A stretch of 64,000 bases of DNA from Altericroceibacterium indicum (GCF_009828105.1 NZ_WTYQ01000001.1:124001-188000), one strand, 5' to 3'; counted from the first letter of the stretch, positions 28,417 to 37,585 are shown. The notes: generated from the sequence alone by a model not told the origin. Numbers and translations are program-made.

Positions 28417-29168
28417 GGATTAAAACTCTCTCCCAATGCGCCGAGTGAAGCATAATGCGTCAGATCAAGCTGGAGAGGTGTCACCGAAATATAGCCTTCG
28501 GAAATGGCTTCAAGATCGGTCCCGTGATCCAGCGAATGCTCAATATCATCGAGACCAAACCAGAAATAGGGTCGCCCCCGTGGGTCCGTCGCTTCGACCA
28601 GTGAACCACGTGTGTAATCATGAAAGCCCTGCCGAACGACACGAATGCCCTTTACGGCATCGGCGGCAAGTGGCGGGAAGTTTACATTGACAATGGAGCG
28701 CTTTGGCATCGGCATATCAATCAGTGGGCGCAGCACTTTGAGTGCCCATTCTTGTGCTGCAGCGAAGCCATGTCCGCCGTTGCGCATTGCTTGGCTGAGT
28801 GCGATGGAGCGGATACCAGCCAGTGCGCCTTCCATTGCGGCTGACACCGTGCCCGAATAGGTCACGTCATCTGCCAGATTTTCACCATTATTAACCCCGG
28901 AAAGGATCAGATCGGGTGGTGTGTCATTGAAAAATTTGCGAAGAGCAAGATTGACTGAATCCGTTGGTGTGCCGGTGACCGAAAAGCGCTTCTCACCGTG
29001 CTCCCGCAAACGCACCGGTTGATGCAGTGTAAGCGAATGCCCTGCGCCTGAATTTTCCTCCGCAGGTGCGCATACCCAGACATCGTCTGACAATTGGCGC
29101 GCGATTTCTTCGAGAACAGCAAAGCCGGGAGCATTGATGCCGTCATCATTGCTAAGGAGAATGCGCAT
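28413..29168 (-). CDS. surE: 5'/3'-nucleotidase SurE
   Basis: Metal-dependent phosphatase acting on nucleoside monophosphates, often needed for survival in stationary phase. The 251-residue protein starts MRILLSNDDGINAPG with the metal-binding Asp pair (Asp8, Asp9), then ENSGAGHSLTL (metal-binding serine region), LSGVNNGENLADDVTYSGTV and a C-terminal swapped arm. I set the start at 29168 because the family begins with this motif and AAAGG lies upstream; the frame stays open another 100 bases without support. Downstream it overlaps the LysM/LytM gene by four bases. Confidence 0.94.
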   Translation of the reverse strand: MRILLSNDDGINAPGFAVLEEIARQLSDDVWVCAPAEENSGAGHSLTLHQPVRLREHGEKRFSVTGTPTDSVNLALRKFFNDTPPDLILSGVNNGENLADDVTYSGTVSAAMEGALAGIRSIALSQAMRNGGHGFAAAQEWALKVLRPLIDMPMPKRSIVNVNFPPLAADAVKGIRVVRQGFHDYTRGSLVEATDPRGRPYFWFGLDDIEHSLDHGTDLEAISEGYISVTPLQLDLTHYASLGALGESFNP

Positions 29169-29236
29169 GGAAGAGGCCTTTACAGAACAGGAGAGCTTTG
29201 GGTGAACACATATGAGACGGGGGGCGAGATGCCTCT

Positions 29237-30514
29237 TCATACCGGTGTGAGTATTTCCAAACCACCACAATAGGGTTTCAGGGCTTCTGGCAGCAAGACT
29301 GAGCCATCTTCCTGTTGCCCATTTTCGAGCACGGCAACCAGTGTCCGCCCGACCGCAAGGCCAGAACCGTTGAGTGTGTGAACAAACTCGGTTTTCTTCG
29401 CGCCTTCGGGGCGGAAGCGGGTGTTCATGCGCCGGGCTTGATAATCACCACACCAACTGACCGAGCTGATTTCGCGATAGGCGCTCTGCCCGGGCAGCCA
29501 GACTTCAAGATCGAAGGTCTTCTTCGCGGTTGCCCCCATATCACCGGTGCACAGCAGTACTTTGCGATATGGCAGTTCCAGTGCTTGCAGGATGCCTTCT
29601 GCCGAAGCGATCATATGGTCATGCTCTGCCTGCCAATCATCCGGGCGGCAAATCGTAACCATTTCCACCTTTTCGAACTGATGCTGGCGGATGTATCCGC
29701 GCGTATCACGTCCAGCGGAGCCTGCTTCGGAACGGAAGCAAGGGGTGAGCGCCGTCAAGCGCAAGGGCTTGGCCAGATCATCAATAATCTGCTCTCGTAC
29801 AGAATTGGTCAGGCTTACTTCTGCCGTCGGTATCAGCCAGCGGCCATCTGTGGTCTGGAAAAGATCTTCATAAAATTTGGGCAATTGCCCCGTTCCAAAC
29901 ACAGCTTCATCACGCACCAGAAGTGGGGGAGCGCATTCAAGATACCCGCGCTGAATGGTCTGATAGTCGAGCATAAATTGCCCGATACCACGTTGGAGCC
30001 GCGCTATCTGACCCTGCAAGAAGGTGAAGCGGGCTCCGGAAATGGCAGTACCGGTTTCAAAGTCGAGACCAAGCGCCGGGCCAAGATCCGCATGTTCTTT
30101 GGGGTCAAAAGCGAAATCACGCGGAGTACCCCAGCGGGCGACTTCTACGTTATCATCTTCATCCGCACCTTGCGGCACATCATCGGCGGGCAAGTTCGGC
30201 AAGCGCGACAGCACATCGTGAAGTTCAGTCGCAAGCGCTCGTTCTTGTTCTTCCAGTGCTGGCAGAGACTGTTTTAGCTCAGCCACTTCGGCTTTTAGCT
30301 TCTCAGCCGTTTCGCTATCGCCTTGGCCCATCGCCTTACCGATGGCTTTGGATGCTTCGTTGCGACGGCTTTGGGCCATTTGCATCTGGGTGGTGATGGC
30401 GCGGCTTTTTTCATCCAGTGCCAAAATGGCAGCAGACGCAGCCTCAGCCCCGCGCGCGGTCAGTCCGGCGTCAAAGGCACTAGGGTTCTCACGGATAAAT
30501 CGCAGATCATGCAT
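29237..30514 (-). CDS. serS: Seryl-tRNA synthetase
   Basis: Charges tRNA-Ser. The 425-residue protein has the N-terminal antiparallel coiled coil that grips the long variable arm of tRNA-Ser (about residues 25-105, rich in K/E/Q), and the class II catalytic core: [20 protein letters not shown] (motif 2), [15 protein letters not shown] and the motif 3 region [20 protein letters not shown]. The start [11 protein letters not shown] at 30514 is the usual start of SerRS; the reading frame is open for 140 bases upstream but that extension has no family match. First gene of the serS-surE-LytM-channel unit. Confidence 0.95.
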   Translation of the reverse strand: MHDLRFIRENPSAFDAGLTARGAEAASAAILALDEKSRAITTQMQMAQSRRNEASKAIGKAMGQGDSETAEKLKAEVAELKQSLPALEEQERALATELHDVLSRLPNLPADDVPQGADEDDNVEVARWGTPRDFAFDPKEHADLGPALGLDFETGTAISGARFTFLQGQIARLQRGIGQFMLDYQTIQRGYLECAPPLLVRDEAVFGTGQLPKFYEDLFQTTDGRWLIPTAEVSLTNSVREQIIDDLAKPLRLTALTPCFRSEAGSAGRDTRGYIRQHQFEKVEMVTICRPDDWQAEHDHMIASAEGILQALELPYRKVLLCTGDMGATAKKTFDLEVWLPGQSAYREISSVSWCGDYQARRMNTRFRPEGAKKTEFVHTLNGSGLAVGRTLVAVLENGQQEDGSVLLPEALKPYCGGLEILTPV

Positions 30515-30819
30515 GGCCCGCGCTATGCCCGTTTTAGGTAACGGATGTCTAGTATCGAAAGGGCAGAAGTGGGAGGTTATCTGCTGAGGTCGTGAGGCTA
30601 TAAATTGTCTGGAAGGTGCCCTGCATAGAGTTTGCGTAGGTTTTGAGAACCTCACACCCGAGGAGGTCTACCTGTATAACGTTGCAGAGATATCTGGGGT
30701 AGGGCAGGCTCTATAGAAAAGCAGGCCACCTGTATCCCATCGACAGACCTGAAATCGCGCAAGTCATTGCCACGTATTAAAAAAAGGCCGGCAAGCGAAC
30801 TTGCCGGCCTTTTTGCTTA
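30515..30819 (+). pseudogene. Non-coding gap with decayed 3' end of an unknown gene
   Basis: This 305-base gap between serS and the IS element has no intact gene. From about 30589 a plus-strand frame reads for some 40 codons (with [20 protein letters not shown]) and stops at TAG; shifting the frame by one base at that point gives LYRKAGHLYPIDRPEIAQV and a TAA at about 30778, immediately before a perfect terminator. This looks like the end of a gene broken by a single-base insertion. I do not recognise the product. The serS promoter should also lie in the right-to-left direction here, but no clear -35/-10 pair was seen. Confidence 0.35.
30779..30814. terminator. Bidirectional intrinsic terminator
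   Basis: GGCCGGCAAG and CTTGCCGGCC form a perfect ten-pair stem with loop CGAA, preceded by a run of A and followed by TTTTT. It works in both directions by sequence. It directly follows the decayed frame at 30778 and stops three bases before the target-site TA of the IS element. Confidence 0.85.
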
Positions 30820-31572
30820 GGCTCAGGACTCATTTCTCATAGCCAGAAGAGTACGGTTGCGGCAAGAGCGATGGCGGAGAGGAAAGCCATTGAGCAACTG
30901 TCATAGCGTGTCGCGACACGCCGCCAGTCTTTGAGACGCCCGAACATTATCTCGATGCGGTTGCGCCGTTTGTATCGGCGCTTGTTGTATTTGATGATTT
31001 TGTTGCGGGATTTCCGACCCGGAATGCAGGGCGTGATCCCCTTCGCCTGTAAAGCGTCACGATACCAGTCGGCATCATAGCCACGGTCGGCCACAGCACC
31101 GGTGTAATCGCTGACCTGACCGGCTGTTATGAAGAAACTGATTGGGCGACCATTCGCATCCGTTACAGCATGAAGCTTGGTGTTCATGCCACCTTTCGTG
31201 CGTCCGATCAGGCGGCCCGGGCTCCCTTTTTAACCCGCAGGCTGGAAGCCGTGCGGTGGGCCTTGAGATAAGTTGCGTCGATCATGACCGTCTTGTGATC
31301 CGGTGTCTCCGGCAATCCCGGGGCGGTTCAATCATCTGGAGAAAGATACCCTTGTCATCCCAGCGTTTCCACCGGTTGTAAAGCGTCTTGGATGGACCGT
31401 ATTCCTTCGGTGCATCGCGCCATCTGAGACCGTTGCGGTTGACGAAGATGATGCCGCTCAGAACGTGTCGATCATCAACGCGCTGGCGACCATGGCTCTT
31501 GGGAAAATAGGGCTGAAGACGAGCCATTTGCTCGTCCGTCAGCCAAAACAAATTACTCATCAGTCAGGCTCC
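30820..31572 (-). mobile_element. Degenerate IS5-family (IS427-like) insertion sequence
   Basis: The element is bounded by imperfect inverted repeats (GGCTCAGGACTCAT on the left, GGAGCCTGACTGAT inward from the right, 9 of 14 matching) and by TA on both sides, as expected for a TA-type target duplication. It is 753 bases long, somewhat shorter than typical relatives. It contains only the remains of a transposase. The right end is more consensus-like than the left. It sits between a terminator and an integrase remnant. Confidence 0.75.
30837..31560 (-). pseudogene. IS5-family transposase, broken
   Basis: The N-terminal part from 31560 starts MSNLFWLTDEQMARLQPYFP (DUF4096-like IS5 N-terminus) and ends in an early stop at 31282. 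In a second frame the expected PETPDHKTVMIDATYLKAHR, with the first DDE aspartate, appears and stops at about 31210. In a third frame the rest follows: RTKGGMNTKLHAVTDANGRP to the end, with ADRGYDADW (second aspartate) and RIEIMFGRLKDWRRVATRYD (glutamate). The shift between the second and third frame is at a run AAAAAGGG (about 31222-31232) and may be the normal programmed -1 frameshift of this group. The first break is not, and about 13 residues normally between SDYTGA and ADRGYDAD are missing. The protein is thus inactive. Confidence 0.85.
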
Positions 31573-31574
31573 TA

Positions 31575-32030
31575 TACGCCCGTCTGAATCACAACCGTCA
31601 GTTCAAATCAATGGGTCTTGACCCTAAGGATATTGAGCGAGGCAAGGTCCGTGTGCGCCAGTTGAAAACGGGTAAGCATATGATGATTCCGATTCACGCT
31701 GAGCTTGCTAAAACCATTGCTGCCTCATCGATCACCGATGAGGTCTTTGTGACCACAGAGAGAGGTGCAGCGTATCAATCCGATGCAAGCTTTGGAAACT
31801 GGTTCTCGAATCGATGTGTAGATGCGGGGCTTAAAGGCTTCAGTATGCATGGATTACGCAAAGCAGCGAGCTGGCGGATGGCTGAAATGGGGCTGAGCAT
31901 TCAGCTTATTAAATCAATTACCGGCCACACAAGTGATTCTGAAGCCTCTCGCTACACCCGTGAGGCAGAACAGGAGGCTATGGCCGATCGCGCAATGGAG
32001 ATCATGAGTTTGGCTAACTTTTCTAAATAA
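31575..32030 (+). pseudogene. Tyrosine recombinase (phage-type integrase), C-terminal remnant
   Basis: The frame is open from the right edge of the IS element and encodes about 151 residues of a tyrosine-recombinase catalytic domain: VRVRQLKTGKHMMIPIHAEL (beta region), MHGLRKAASWRMAEMG (HxLR box with the second arginine), SITGHTSDSEASRYTREAEQ (GH box and catalytic tyrosine). The N-terminal DNA-binding part and the first catalytic arginine are gone; they are not on the other side of the IS, so a deletion as well as an insertion has happened. An ATG at 31611 exists but is internal to the domain. The gene points toward the tRNA gene 55 bases downstream, which is the expected place for an island integrase. 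Non-functional. Confidence 0.85.
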
Positions 32031-32074
32031 AGTTTGGCTAACCTAGGAATAAGATACTGTTTTAAAAGATGAAA

Positions 32075-32174
32075 CGCGAAGCGATGGTGGGCCCGGCAGG
32101 ACTCGAACCCGCGACCTAGCCGTTATGAGCGGCCAGCTCTAACCAACTGAGCTACAGGCCCGTATCGCTTCGCG
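32075..32174. repeat. 11-base inverted repeat around the CAU tRNA gene
   Basis: CGCGAAGCGAT (32075-32085) and ATCGCTTCGCG (32164-32174) are exact reverse complements and flank the tRNA. In the precursor transcript leader and trailer could pair and extend the acceptor stem. The inner edge overlaps the CCA end by one base. Confidence 0.7.
32085..32161 (-). tRNA. tRNA with CAU anticodon, probably tRNA-Ile2
   Basis: A complete cloverleaf: acceptor GGGCCTG/CGGGCCC, D-stem GCTC/GAGC, anticodon stem GGCCG/CGGCT with loop CTCATAA (anticodon CAU), T-loop GTTCGAGTC and encoded CCA (32085-32087). CAU tRNAs can be elongator Met, initiator Met or Ile2. The C4-G69 and C5-G68 pairs match those of E. coli tRNA-Ile2, the TilS substrate, and not E. 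coli elongator Met, so I prefer Ile2. The first pair is G-C, which is against initiator tRNA. Confidence 0.8.
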
Positions 32175-32227
32175 CGGTGCTGTGCCTAGCTTGGCATTTC
32201 AAAGCTGGCAAGCCTCGCAATCGCACT

Positions 32228-33223
32228 CTAGCGGACGACGTTTTCCATTATCATACGTACCGAAGTGGATTGAACGTTGTTATTTCTGAGATGGCTGAAA
32301 ATAAGCCGAAACCACTCATATAAACGATCGAGATCGGCGTCATTACGAACATAGGGTGTATGCCCTGGAGCGAGTGACGGACTATGAAGCGAGAAGACGA
32401 GCAGTGGAAGAGAGTCTTCGATTCCCAAATTAATGGCTCGGATAGCTTCGTCAGCGCTTATGCCTTCTGGAGTGAGAGGAATGCGCTCCATTAATCCAAG
32501 ACGTGAGAATACACCGCGCAAGAATGGCGCACGCCAAAAAGCAGGGTAAATCGTGTCAGCAGTGGCCCGCAACAGACCGGAGAAAACAGTTGTCAGCGGC
32601 AATTCGAGCAACTGGTGTTCGTCGTCTAGCCAGTAGGGCGCAACAGGATGCGCGGTATAGTCAGGCCCACCGTCTGCGCGATAGTTGAACTTCGGTCTCA
32701 CCGAGCTATCTATCGCAATGCCGCCACTCCGCAGAATTTCTGAGGTGTTCGGGCCTGCGCCATATCTGCCTGCACGATACATCACAGGAGCGGTTCCAAA
32801 GCGGCTTTCAATCATATCACGCAATAAGCGAAATTTGCTCCGTTCCAGCGTCGGTGTAAGATTGCCTGCGAATGAGTTCTGTTGCGTGACCTCCTCTTCA
32901 AATGGAGGGTTTACCCAAGGGTGGAGCTGGATGCCGACTTCAGCTTTGCCGCTTTCCAAAGCAGGGCCAAGTATCTTAACCGCCAGTTCTGAGTTGGCGA
33001 TTGGCCAGTCAATAAGATAGACTGGAGTTATGCCTTCACCTTCGCAAAATTGCTGAAATCGTCCGATGTGAACGACGTGCCGTAAATCATACTCATTACG
33101 TGATAACGGCTTTGCCCAGTCAAATTCTTCTTCGGTATCCACCGTCAGAAGAAAACGCTTGCCAAAGTTATTCTGAAACTGCGCTAGGGCAGAGACTGGC
33201 GGGGCATCGATAATGGAACGCAT
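32228..33223 (-). CDS. WalW-like polysaccharide deacetylase family protein
   Basis: A 331-residue protein of the polysaccharide-deacetylase (NodB-like) barrel type. Features include RFLLTVDTEEEFDWAKPLS at the start, with the DTEEE metal/catalytic motif, IQLHPWVNPPFEE in place of the usual HxxxH metal site, and MYRAGRYGAGPNTSEILRSG, corresponding to the R-x-P/G motif. Proteins annotated WalW in sphingomonads share this shape and are linked to surface polysaccharide synthesis. No signal peptide is evident. It starts 20 bases after the stop of the kinase-like gene and so forms a two-gene unit. Substrate unknown. Confidence 0.75.
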   Translation of the reverse strand: MRSIIDAPPVSALAQFQNNFGKRFLLTVDTEEEFDWAKPLSRNEYDLRHVVHIGRFQQFCEGEGITPVYLIDWPIANSELAVKILGPALESGKAEVGIQLHPWVNPPFEEEVTQQNSFAGNLTPTLERSKFRLLRDMIESRFGTAPVMYRAGRYGAGPNTSEILRSGGIAIDSSVRPKFNYRADGGPDYTAHPVAPYWLDDEHQLLELPLTTVFSGLLRATADTIYPAFWRAPFLRGVFSRLGLMERIPLTPEGISADEAIRAINLGIEDSLPLLVFSLHSPSLAPGHTPYVRNDADLDRLYEWFRLIFSHLRNNNVQSTSVRMIMENVVR

Positions 33224-33242
33224 CGGCAGCCTCTTCCCTATT

Positions 33243-34898
33243 TCATTGCAAAATGGCGGAGGGTTGCTCTGCCTTCCTTTCTGTCTGGCTATGAGTGTCG
33301 ACCTGCGTCGTCAAGGCAGGCAGAGTTAACAACAGTTTGCCTTTATCGACAAGGCAGTGGCCACCAGCGGCCTTACTTTCAGCGCGCGCCAAACGAAGTG
33401 TGAAACCCTGTCCGAACATTCCGGCAGACAATGGACGTGAGCGTGTATCTATCGAAGGTGCGAAAATGTCCTCCAAGTCTTTGAGGGCTGCCGGTAAATC
33501 CGTTGTCAGAGTGATCGTATTATCTTCATGGGAAAGTGTGACTTCGATGACTTCACCGGGTGAAAGTGCGCCTGCGATTGTGGCTAGAACGCGCCAGATC
33601 AACTGCTGGGCATCTTCATGCGCAAGGCCTATGTTGAACTGATCGCCGGAAAGGCGGAGGCCGAGCGCAGCTCCGCGAGGGCGAAGCGGTCCTTCCAGCC
33701 GTTTAATTGTATCGGTGACAACGCCGTGTAAATCGCATTGTCCGGTATTGATCTCAATCGCGCCGGATTGAAGCTTTGTCAGTCGGTCAACTTCTTCAAA
33801 CCCCGCCATGAGACGTGCGGCGTCGACTGCAATACCGGCGGACAGTGCGCGATATTCGTTAGGGGCGGGGCCAAGAACCTGCTGCTGAATGACTTCCGCA
33901 AAGCCTTGAATGGCATTCACTGGAGTGCGCAATTCATGCAGCATCTGTCGAATGCGATCAGTGGGGCTATCGGGCAGGACATTCAAATTGTCTTTGCTGA
34001 TTTGACTTCGCCGGGCCAGTCGCCCTGCATATCCTGTGAAACGCCCTGTATTGCGATCAAACATTGGCGTTGCATCGAGTTGCCAAAGACCATCAATACC
34101 GTTTGGAATATCCATCTTGATGGAGAAGTTCTTCAAAGGCTGGCGTCGTCTCATCACTATGGAAAGTCGAGGGTGAGTGCTATCAATTTGGCGGACGTGA
34201 GTATGTAGCAGCTTTCCAACCAGAAAAGGGGCTGCATCTTTAGTCGCCCAAATGATCAAACCATTCCGATCCGTTCCGAAATCGCAAAAGTCCCATTGCT
34301 TCTGAGCGGGCTCAGGGGCGGTTTGTTCTTTCAAATCTATGGCTTCAATCTCATTCGAACTACCCTCTACATAGTTTGCGACTTGATCCTTTTCATCATC
34401 ATTGATGACCAGAGAATCGTTACCAACTGTGGTAGCTTTGATGTTTGGAATATCCTGGGGGCCTGCAAGTACCAAATCTTCTACGCCCAATTCGTGTAAA
34501 ATACGTTCAGCCGACTTAGGGAGATCATCGCGATGGCGTAGGAAACCACGTGCGGCAATCGGAAGCTGGGGGATGAGTGTGTCCCATTCATCCTGATTCA
34601 GTCGTGCAGCCGCGAGAGAAGCTGCTGCCACGCGTGAGTTACCGCTACATAAAAACGCTAATAAGTCAGGGTTGCGTAGTCTTGTGCCAGGAGTCCGAAT
34701 AAGGTCTACCAGAGTTTCTGAGGGAAGATTTTCAACCAGCCACGCCAAGCGTGCCAGAGCAGCCTTTCCAATTGCGTCGCTAGGTATAGATTGTCTTGCG
34801 CCTAGAATATCAAGCAATTGCCTGAATTGTATGCATGCGGCGTGCTTGTTACCGGCGCGGGCGCACATAACGGTTTCAAGGCGATCGTCGATATGCAT
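33243..34898 (-). CDS. Soluble histidine kinase-like protein with degenerate ATPase domain
   Basis: A 551-residue protein without membrane helices. The N-terminal 140 residues are helical and may be a HEAT-like repeat part; 200-300 look like a PAS fold (NGLIIWATKDAAPFLVGKLL to GRFTGYAGRLARR). The HisKA dimerisation part has a good H-box, MLHELRTPVNAIQGFAEVIQ with His321. The ATPase domain is poor: at the N-box (HEDAQQLIWRVLATI, about 427-441) the Asn is absent and no DxGxG motif is found; only GMFGQGFTLRLAR resembles the G2 box. It probably cannot autophosphorylate by the usual route. It could act as a phosphatase, pseudokinase or phosphotransfer partner. No response regulator is adjacent; the next gene is the WalW-like deacetylase. 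Confidence 0.78.
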   Translation of the reverse strand: MHIDDRLETVMCARAGNKHAACIQFRQLLDILGARQSIPSDAIGKAALARLAWLVENLPSETLVDLIRTPGTRLRNPDLLAFLCSGNSRVAAASLAAARLNQDEWDTLIPQLPIAARGFLRHRDDLPKSAERILHELGVEDLVLAGPQDIPNIKATTVGNDSLVINDDEKDQVANYVEGSSNEIEAIDLKEQTAPEPAQKQWDFCDFGTDRNGLIIWATKDAAPFLVGKLLHTHVRQIDSTHPRLSIVMRRRQPLKNFSIKMDIPNGIDGLWQLDATPMFDRNTGRFTGYAGRLARRSQISKDNLNVLPDSPTDRIRQMLHELRTPVNAIQGFAEVIQQQVLGPAPNEYRALSAGIAVDAARLMAGFEEVDRLTKLQSGAIEINTGQCDLHGVVTDTIKRLEGPLRPRGAALGLRLSGDQFNIGLAHEDAQQLIWRVLATIAGALSPGEVIEVTLSHEDNTITLTTDLPAALKDLEDIFAPSIDTRSRPLSAGMFGQGFTLRLARAESKAAGGHCLVDKGKLLLTLPALTTQVDTHSQTERKAEQPSAILQ

Positions 34899-35101
34899 TT
34901 AGTCTCCGCGTCAGGAAAGGTACGGCGCACCACGGTTCTCCTTAACGCTTCAATAGTGGTATGAAAGTCGTACAGTTAGTGCGTTGCAAAGCGGGACAAT
35001 TGCGTTCATACATAATATAATTATCGCACCGTTGGAGCGATGTTAGTTTAATTGCGAGTAGGGTGGGAAATCCCGTCCTTACAGATACGGGGCACAGACC
35101 G

Positions 35102-35578
35102 ATGGCAACGCTCGATAAGATCGATCGCCGCCTTTTGGCCGAATTACAGTCAGAAGGTCGAGTCACTAACGTTGAATTGGCGCAGCGCGTCGGGCTAACC
35201 GCCCCACCATGTTTGCGCCGTGTTCGTGCACTGGAGGACGATGGCGTCATCCGGGGTTATCATGCTGACCTCAATGCATCCAAGCTTGGCTTTGCTATCA
35301 CTGTCTTTGCAATGGTGAGTTTGCGTAGTCAGGCTGAAGAATCATTGAGGGCATTTGAAGAGCACATCATGACGCTTCCTGAAATCCGGGAATGTCACAT
35401 GCTCAATGGCGAGATCGATTTTATTTTGAAGATCGTCAGCCGTGATTTGCAGAGTTTTCAGGAGTTTCTGACGAGCAAACTTACGCCTGCACCGAATGTT
35501 GCCAGTGTGAAGACTTCTTTAACCATTCGCACGGCCAAGCACGTTCCTGGTGTGCCGCTGGATGCTTCCGGCGAATGA
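35102..35578 (+). CDS. Lrp/AsnC family transcriptional regulator
   Basis: A 158-residue DNA-binding protein: HTH (ATLDKIDRRLLAELQSEGRV, then NVELAQRVGLTAPPCLRRVR with the recognition helix) and an AsnC/RAM effector domain (about 65-150, ALEDDGVIRGYHADLNASKL and the ligand loop HMLNGEIDFILKIVSRD). I start at the ATG at 35102 because Lrp proteins begin just before the HTH; the frame is open to 35063. It is divergent from the kinase-like gene with about 200 bases between. Such regulators bind amino acids; the target here is unknown. Confidence 0.92.
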   Translation: MATLDKIDRRLLAELQSEGRVTNVELAQRVGLTAPPCLRRVRALEDDGVIRGYHADLNASKLGFAITVFAMVSLRSQAEESLRAFEEHIMTLPEIRECHMLNGEIDFILKIVSRDLQSFQEFLTSKLTPAPNVASVKTSLTIRTAKHVPGVPLDASGE

Positions 35579-35600
35579 GTGTAACTATATAGATGAGACG

Positions 35601-35630
35601 AAAAAGGGGCAGATCACTCTGCCCCTTTTT
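35601..35630. terminator. Bidirectional terminator between lrp-like gene and accC
   Basis: AAAAAGGGGCAGA and TCTGCCCCTTTTT are perfect reverse complements with loop TCAC. It serves both convergent transcripts. Confidence 0.92.
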
Positions 35631-35652
35631 ATAAGAAATCGCGATTTGAAAA

Positions 35653-37002
35653 TCAGCTTTCGCGTTTGGCGAGCCATTCTTCCAACCACTTGATCGAATA
35701 GTTTCCATCCAGAATGTCCGGTTCTTCGAGCAAGGCTGCATGGAGCGGGATTGACGTTTTGACGCCGTCGATCACCATTTCTTCAAGTGCCCGCTTTAAC
35801 CGCATAATGCAGCCTTCACGTGTGCGACCGTAAACGATCAGTTTGGCGATCATCGAATCGTAATAAGGTGGAATACGGTAACCGGCATAAATTCCGCTAT
35901 CGACCCGCACATGCATCCCGCCAGCAGCGTGATAAGCCGTTATCAGGCCGGGAGAAGGCGTGAAACTGAATGGGTCTTCCGCATTAATGCGGCATTCGAT
36001 TGCATGCCCCTTGAATTCGATCTCTTCCTGCTTGAACGATAGTGGCTTGCCATCAGCCACGCGGATCTGCTCGCGAACCAGATCAACACCGGTTATCGCT
36101 TCGGTCACCGGATGTTCAACCTGCAAGCGGGTGTTCATTTCGATGAAATAAAACTCGCCATTTTCCCACAGAAATTCGATCGTACCTGCGCCGCGATAAG
36201 CCATATCGGCCATCGCTTTGGCGACGATACCACCCATTCGGTCGCGATCTTCCTGAGAAAGCACGGGAGAGGGGGCTTCTTCCAGAACCTTTTGGTGCCG
36301 GCGCTGGAGTGAACAGTCCCGTTCACCCAGATGTGCGGCATTGCCGTTACCGTCACCAAATACCTGAAATTCAATATGGCGAGGATTGCCAAGGTATTTT
36401 TCAAGATAGACGGTGTCATCCCCGAATGCGGCCTTGGCTTCGTTTTTTGCGCCGGTGATGGCGCTTTCGAGGTCAGCTGGTGTGGGGACCACTTTCATGC
36501 CCCTGCCACCGCCGCCAGATGCCGCTTTTACCAGAACGGGATAGCCGATTTCTTCCGCAATGCGGCGTGCTTCGTCCATCGTCTCGATGGCGCCATCGGA
36601 ACCTGGTACCAGTGGGAGCCCCAAGGCGCCAGCAGTACGCTTGGCCTGAACCTTATCACCCATCGTGCGAATATGCTCAGGTTTCGGACCGATCCACTTG
36701 ATGTCGTGTGCTTCGACGATTTCAGCGAATTGCGCATTTTCCGACAGGAAGCCATATCCAGGGTGAATCGCATCCGCGCCCGAGATTTCGGCTGCGGAAA
36801 TGATTGCTGCCTGGTTGAGATAGCTGTCTTTTGCAGCAGGGGGGCCGATGCAAATGGCATGATCTGCCAAGCGCACATGCATCGCATCCGCATCGGCTGT
36901 CGAATGAACAGCCACTGTCTCGATACCCATTTCATGGGCAGCCCGATGGATGCGCAGAGCGATTTCGCCGCGATTGGCGATTAATATGCGGGAAATGCCC
37001 AT
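35653..37002 (-). CDS. accC: Acetyl-CoA carboxylase biotin carboxylase subunit
   Basis: ATP-dependent carboxylation of the biotin on AccB, first step of fatty-acid synthesis. The 449-residue protein begins with the biotin-carboxylase N domain ([20 protein letters not shown]), has the ATP-grasp core ([56 protein letters not shown] with the QVEHPVTE motif after it) and the C-terminal domain up to residue 449. All key parts are present. It follows accB with three bases between. Confidence 0.97.
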   Translation of the reverse strand: MGISRILIANRGEIALRIHRAAHEMGIETVAVHSTADADAMHVRLADHAICIGPPAAKDSYLNQAAIISAAEISGADAIHPGYGFLSENAQFAEIVEAHDIKWIGPKPEHIRTMGDKVQAKRTAGALGLPLVPGSDGAIETMDEARRIAEEIGYPVLVKAASGGGGRGMKVVPTPADLESAITGAKNEAKAAFGDDTVYLEKYLGNPRHIEFQVFGDGNGNAAHLGERDCSLQRRHQKVLEEAPSPVLSQEDRDRMGGIVAKAMADMAYRGAGTIEFLWENGEFYFIEMNTRLQVEHPVTEAITGVDLVREQIRVADGKPLSFKQEEIEFKGHAIECRINAEDPFSFTPSPGLITAYHAAGGMHVRVDSGIYAGYRIPPYYDSMIAKLIVYGRTREGCIMRLKRALEEMVIDGVKTSIPLHAALLEEPDILDGNYSIKWLEEWLAKRES

Positions 37003-37005
37003 GGT

Positions 37006-37500
37006 TTAGCCGATCACGGCCAGCGGTTGATCGAATTCGACCGGCTGGGCATCTTCGATCAGGATTTGTTTGACCGTGCCTGCGTGCGTTGCAGTGATGG
37101 GGTTCATGACCTTCATCGCTTCGACGATCAGTAGAGTGTCACCAGCTTTCACCGTGTCACCAACTTTCACAAAATTGGCTGCGCCCGGTTCCGCAGCGAG
37201 ATAGGCTGTACCCACCATTGGCGATTTAATTGTTCCCGCAACATTTGTCGCGGTCTCGGAACTGGCTGCTGGCGTTTCGGGAGCAGCAGGTGCTGGAGTG
37301 GCAGCTTGTGCGACCGGTTGCTGCACTTGCGGTGCAACCATCATGCCTCCACCGCGAGAAACGCGAATCTTACGATCCCCGTCTTCTACTTCGATTTCAG
37401 TCAGGCCTGTTTCAGCCAGCATGTCCGCCAGTTCGCGAACGAGTGAGCTATCAATGTTCATACCATTATTGCGCTCGGAAGCGCCCTTGCTATCGCCCAT
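37006..37500 (-). CDS. accB: Biotin carboxyl carrier protein AccB
   Basis: About 164 residues: N-terminal helical part ([20 protein letters not shown]), an Ala/Pro-rich hinge (about 75-95) and the biotinyl domain with EAMKVMNP, whose lysine carries the biotin. Start set at 37500 (MGDSKGASE) because GGGGAA lies six bases upstream; other ATG at 37518 and 37461 (MNIDSSL) are possible. In the same unit as accC and aroQ; aroQ-accB-accC is a common alphaproteobacterial order. Confidence 0.95.
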   Translation of the reverse strand: MGDSKGASERNNGMNIDSSLVRELADMLAETGLTEIEVEDGDRKIRVSRGGGMMVAPQVQQPVAQAATPAPAAPETPAASSETATNVAGTIKSPMVGTAYLAAEPGAANFVKVGDTVKAGDTLLIVEAMKVMNPITATHAGTVKQILIEDAQPVEFDQPLAVIG

Positions 37501-37585
37501 AATTTCCCCACGGGTCATCGAATTATGCGGGCGCTATGCGGATGAACAGCCTGAATGGCAAGAGCGCGCCCATGAGATCACTGTG

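Noticed and set aside
29315-30277. 320-codon plus-strand frame inside serS
   Set aside because: Shadow of serS, no family match or start signal.
30515-32161. Second copy of the tRNA 3' end as an att direct repeat
   Set aside because: I compared the CAU tRNA 3' segment with the left part of the interval and saw no copy, so no att pair is claimed.
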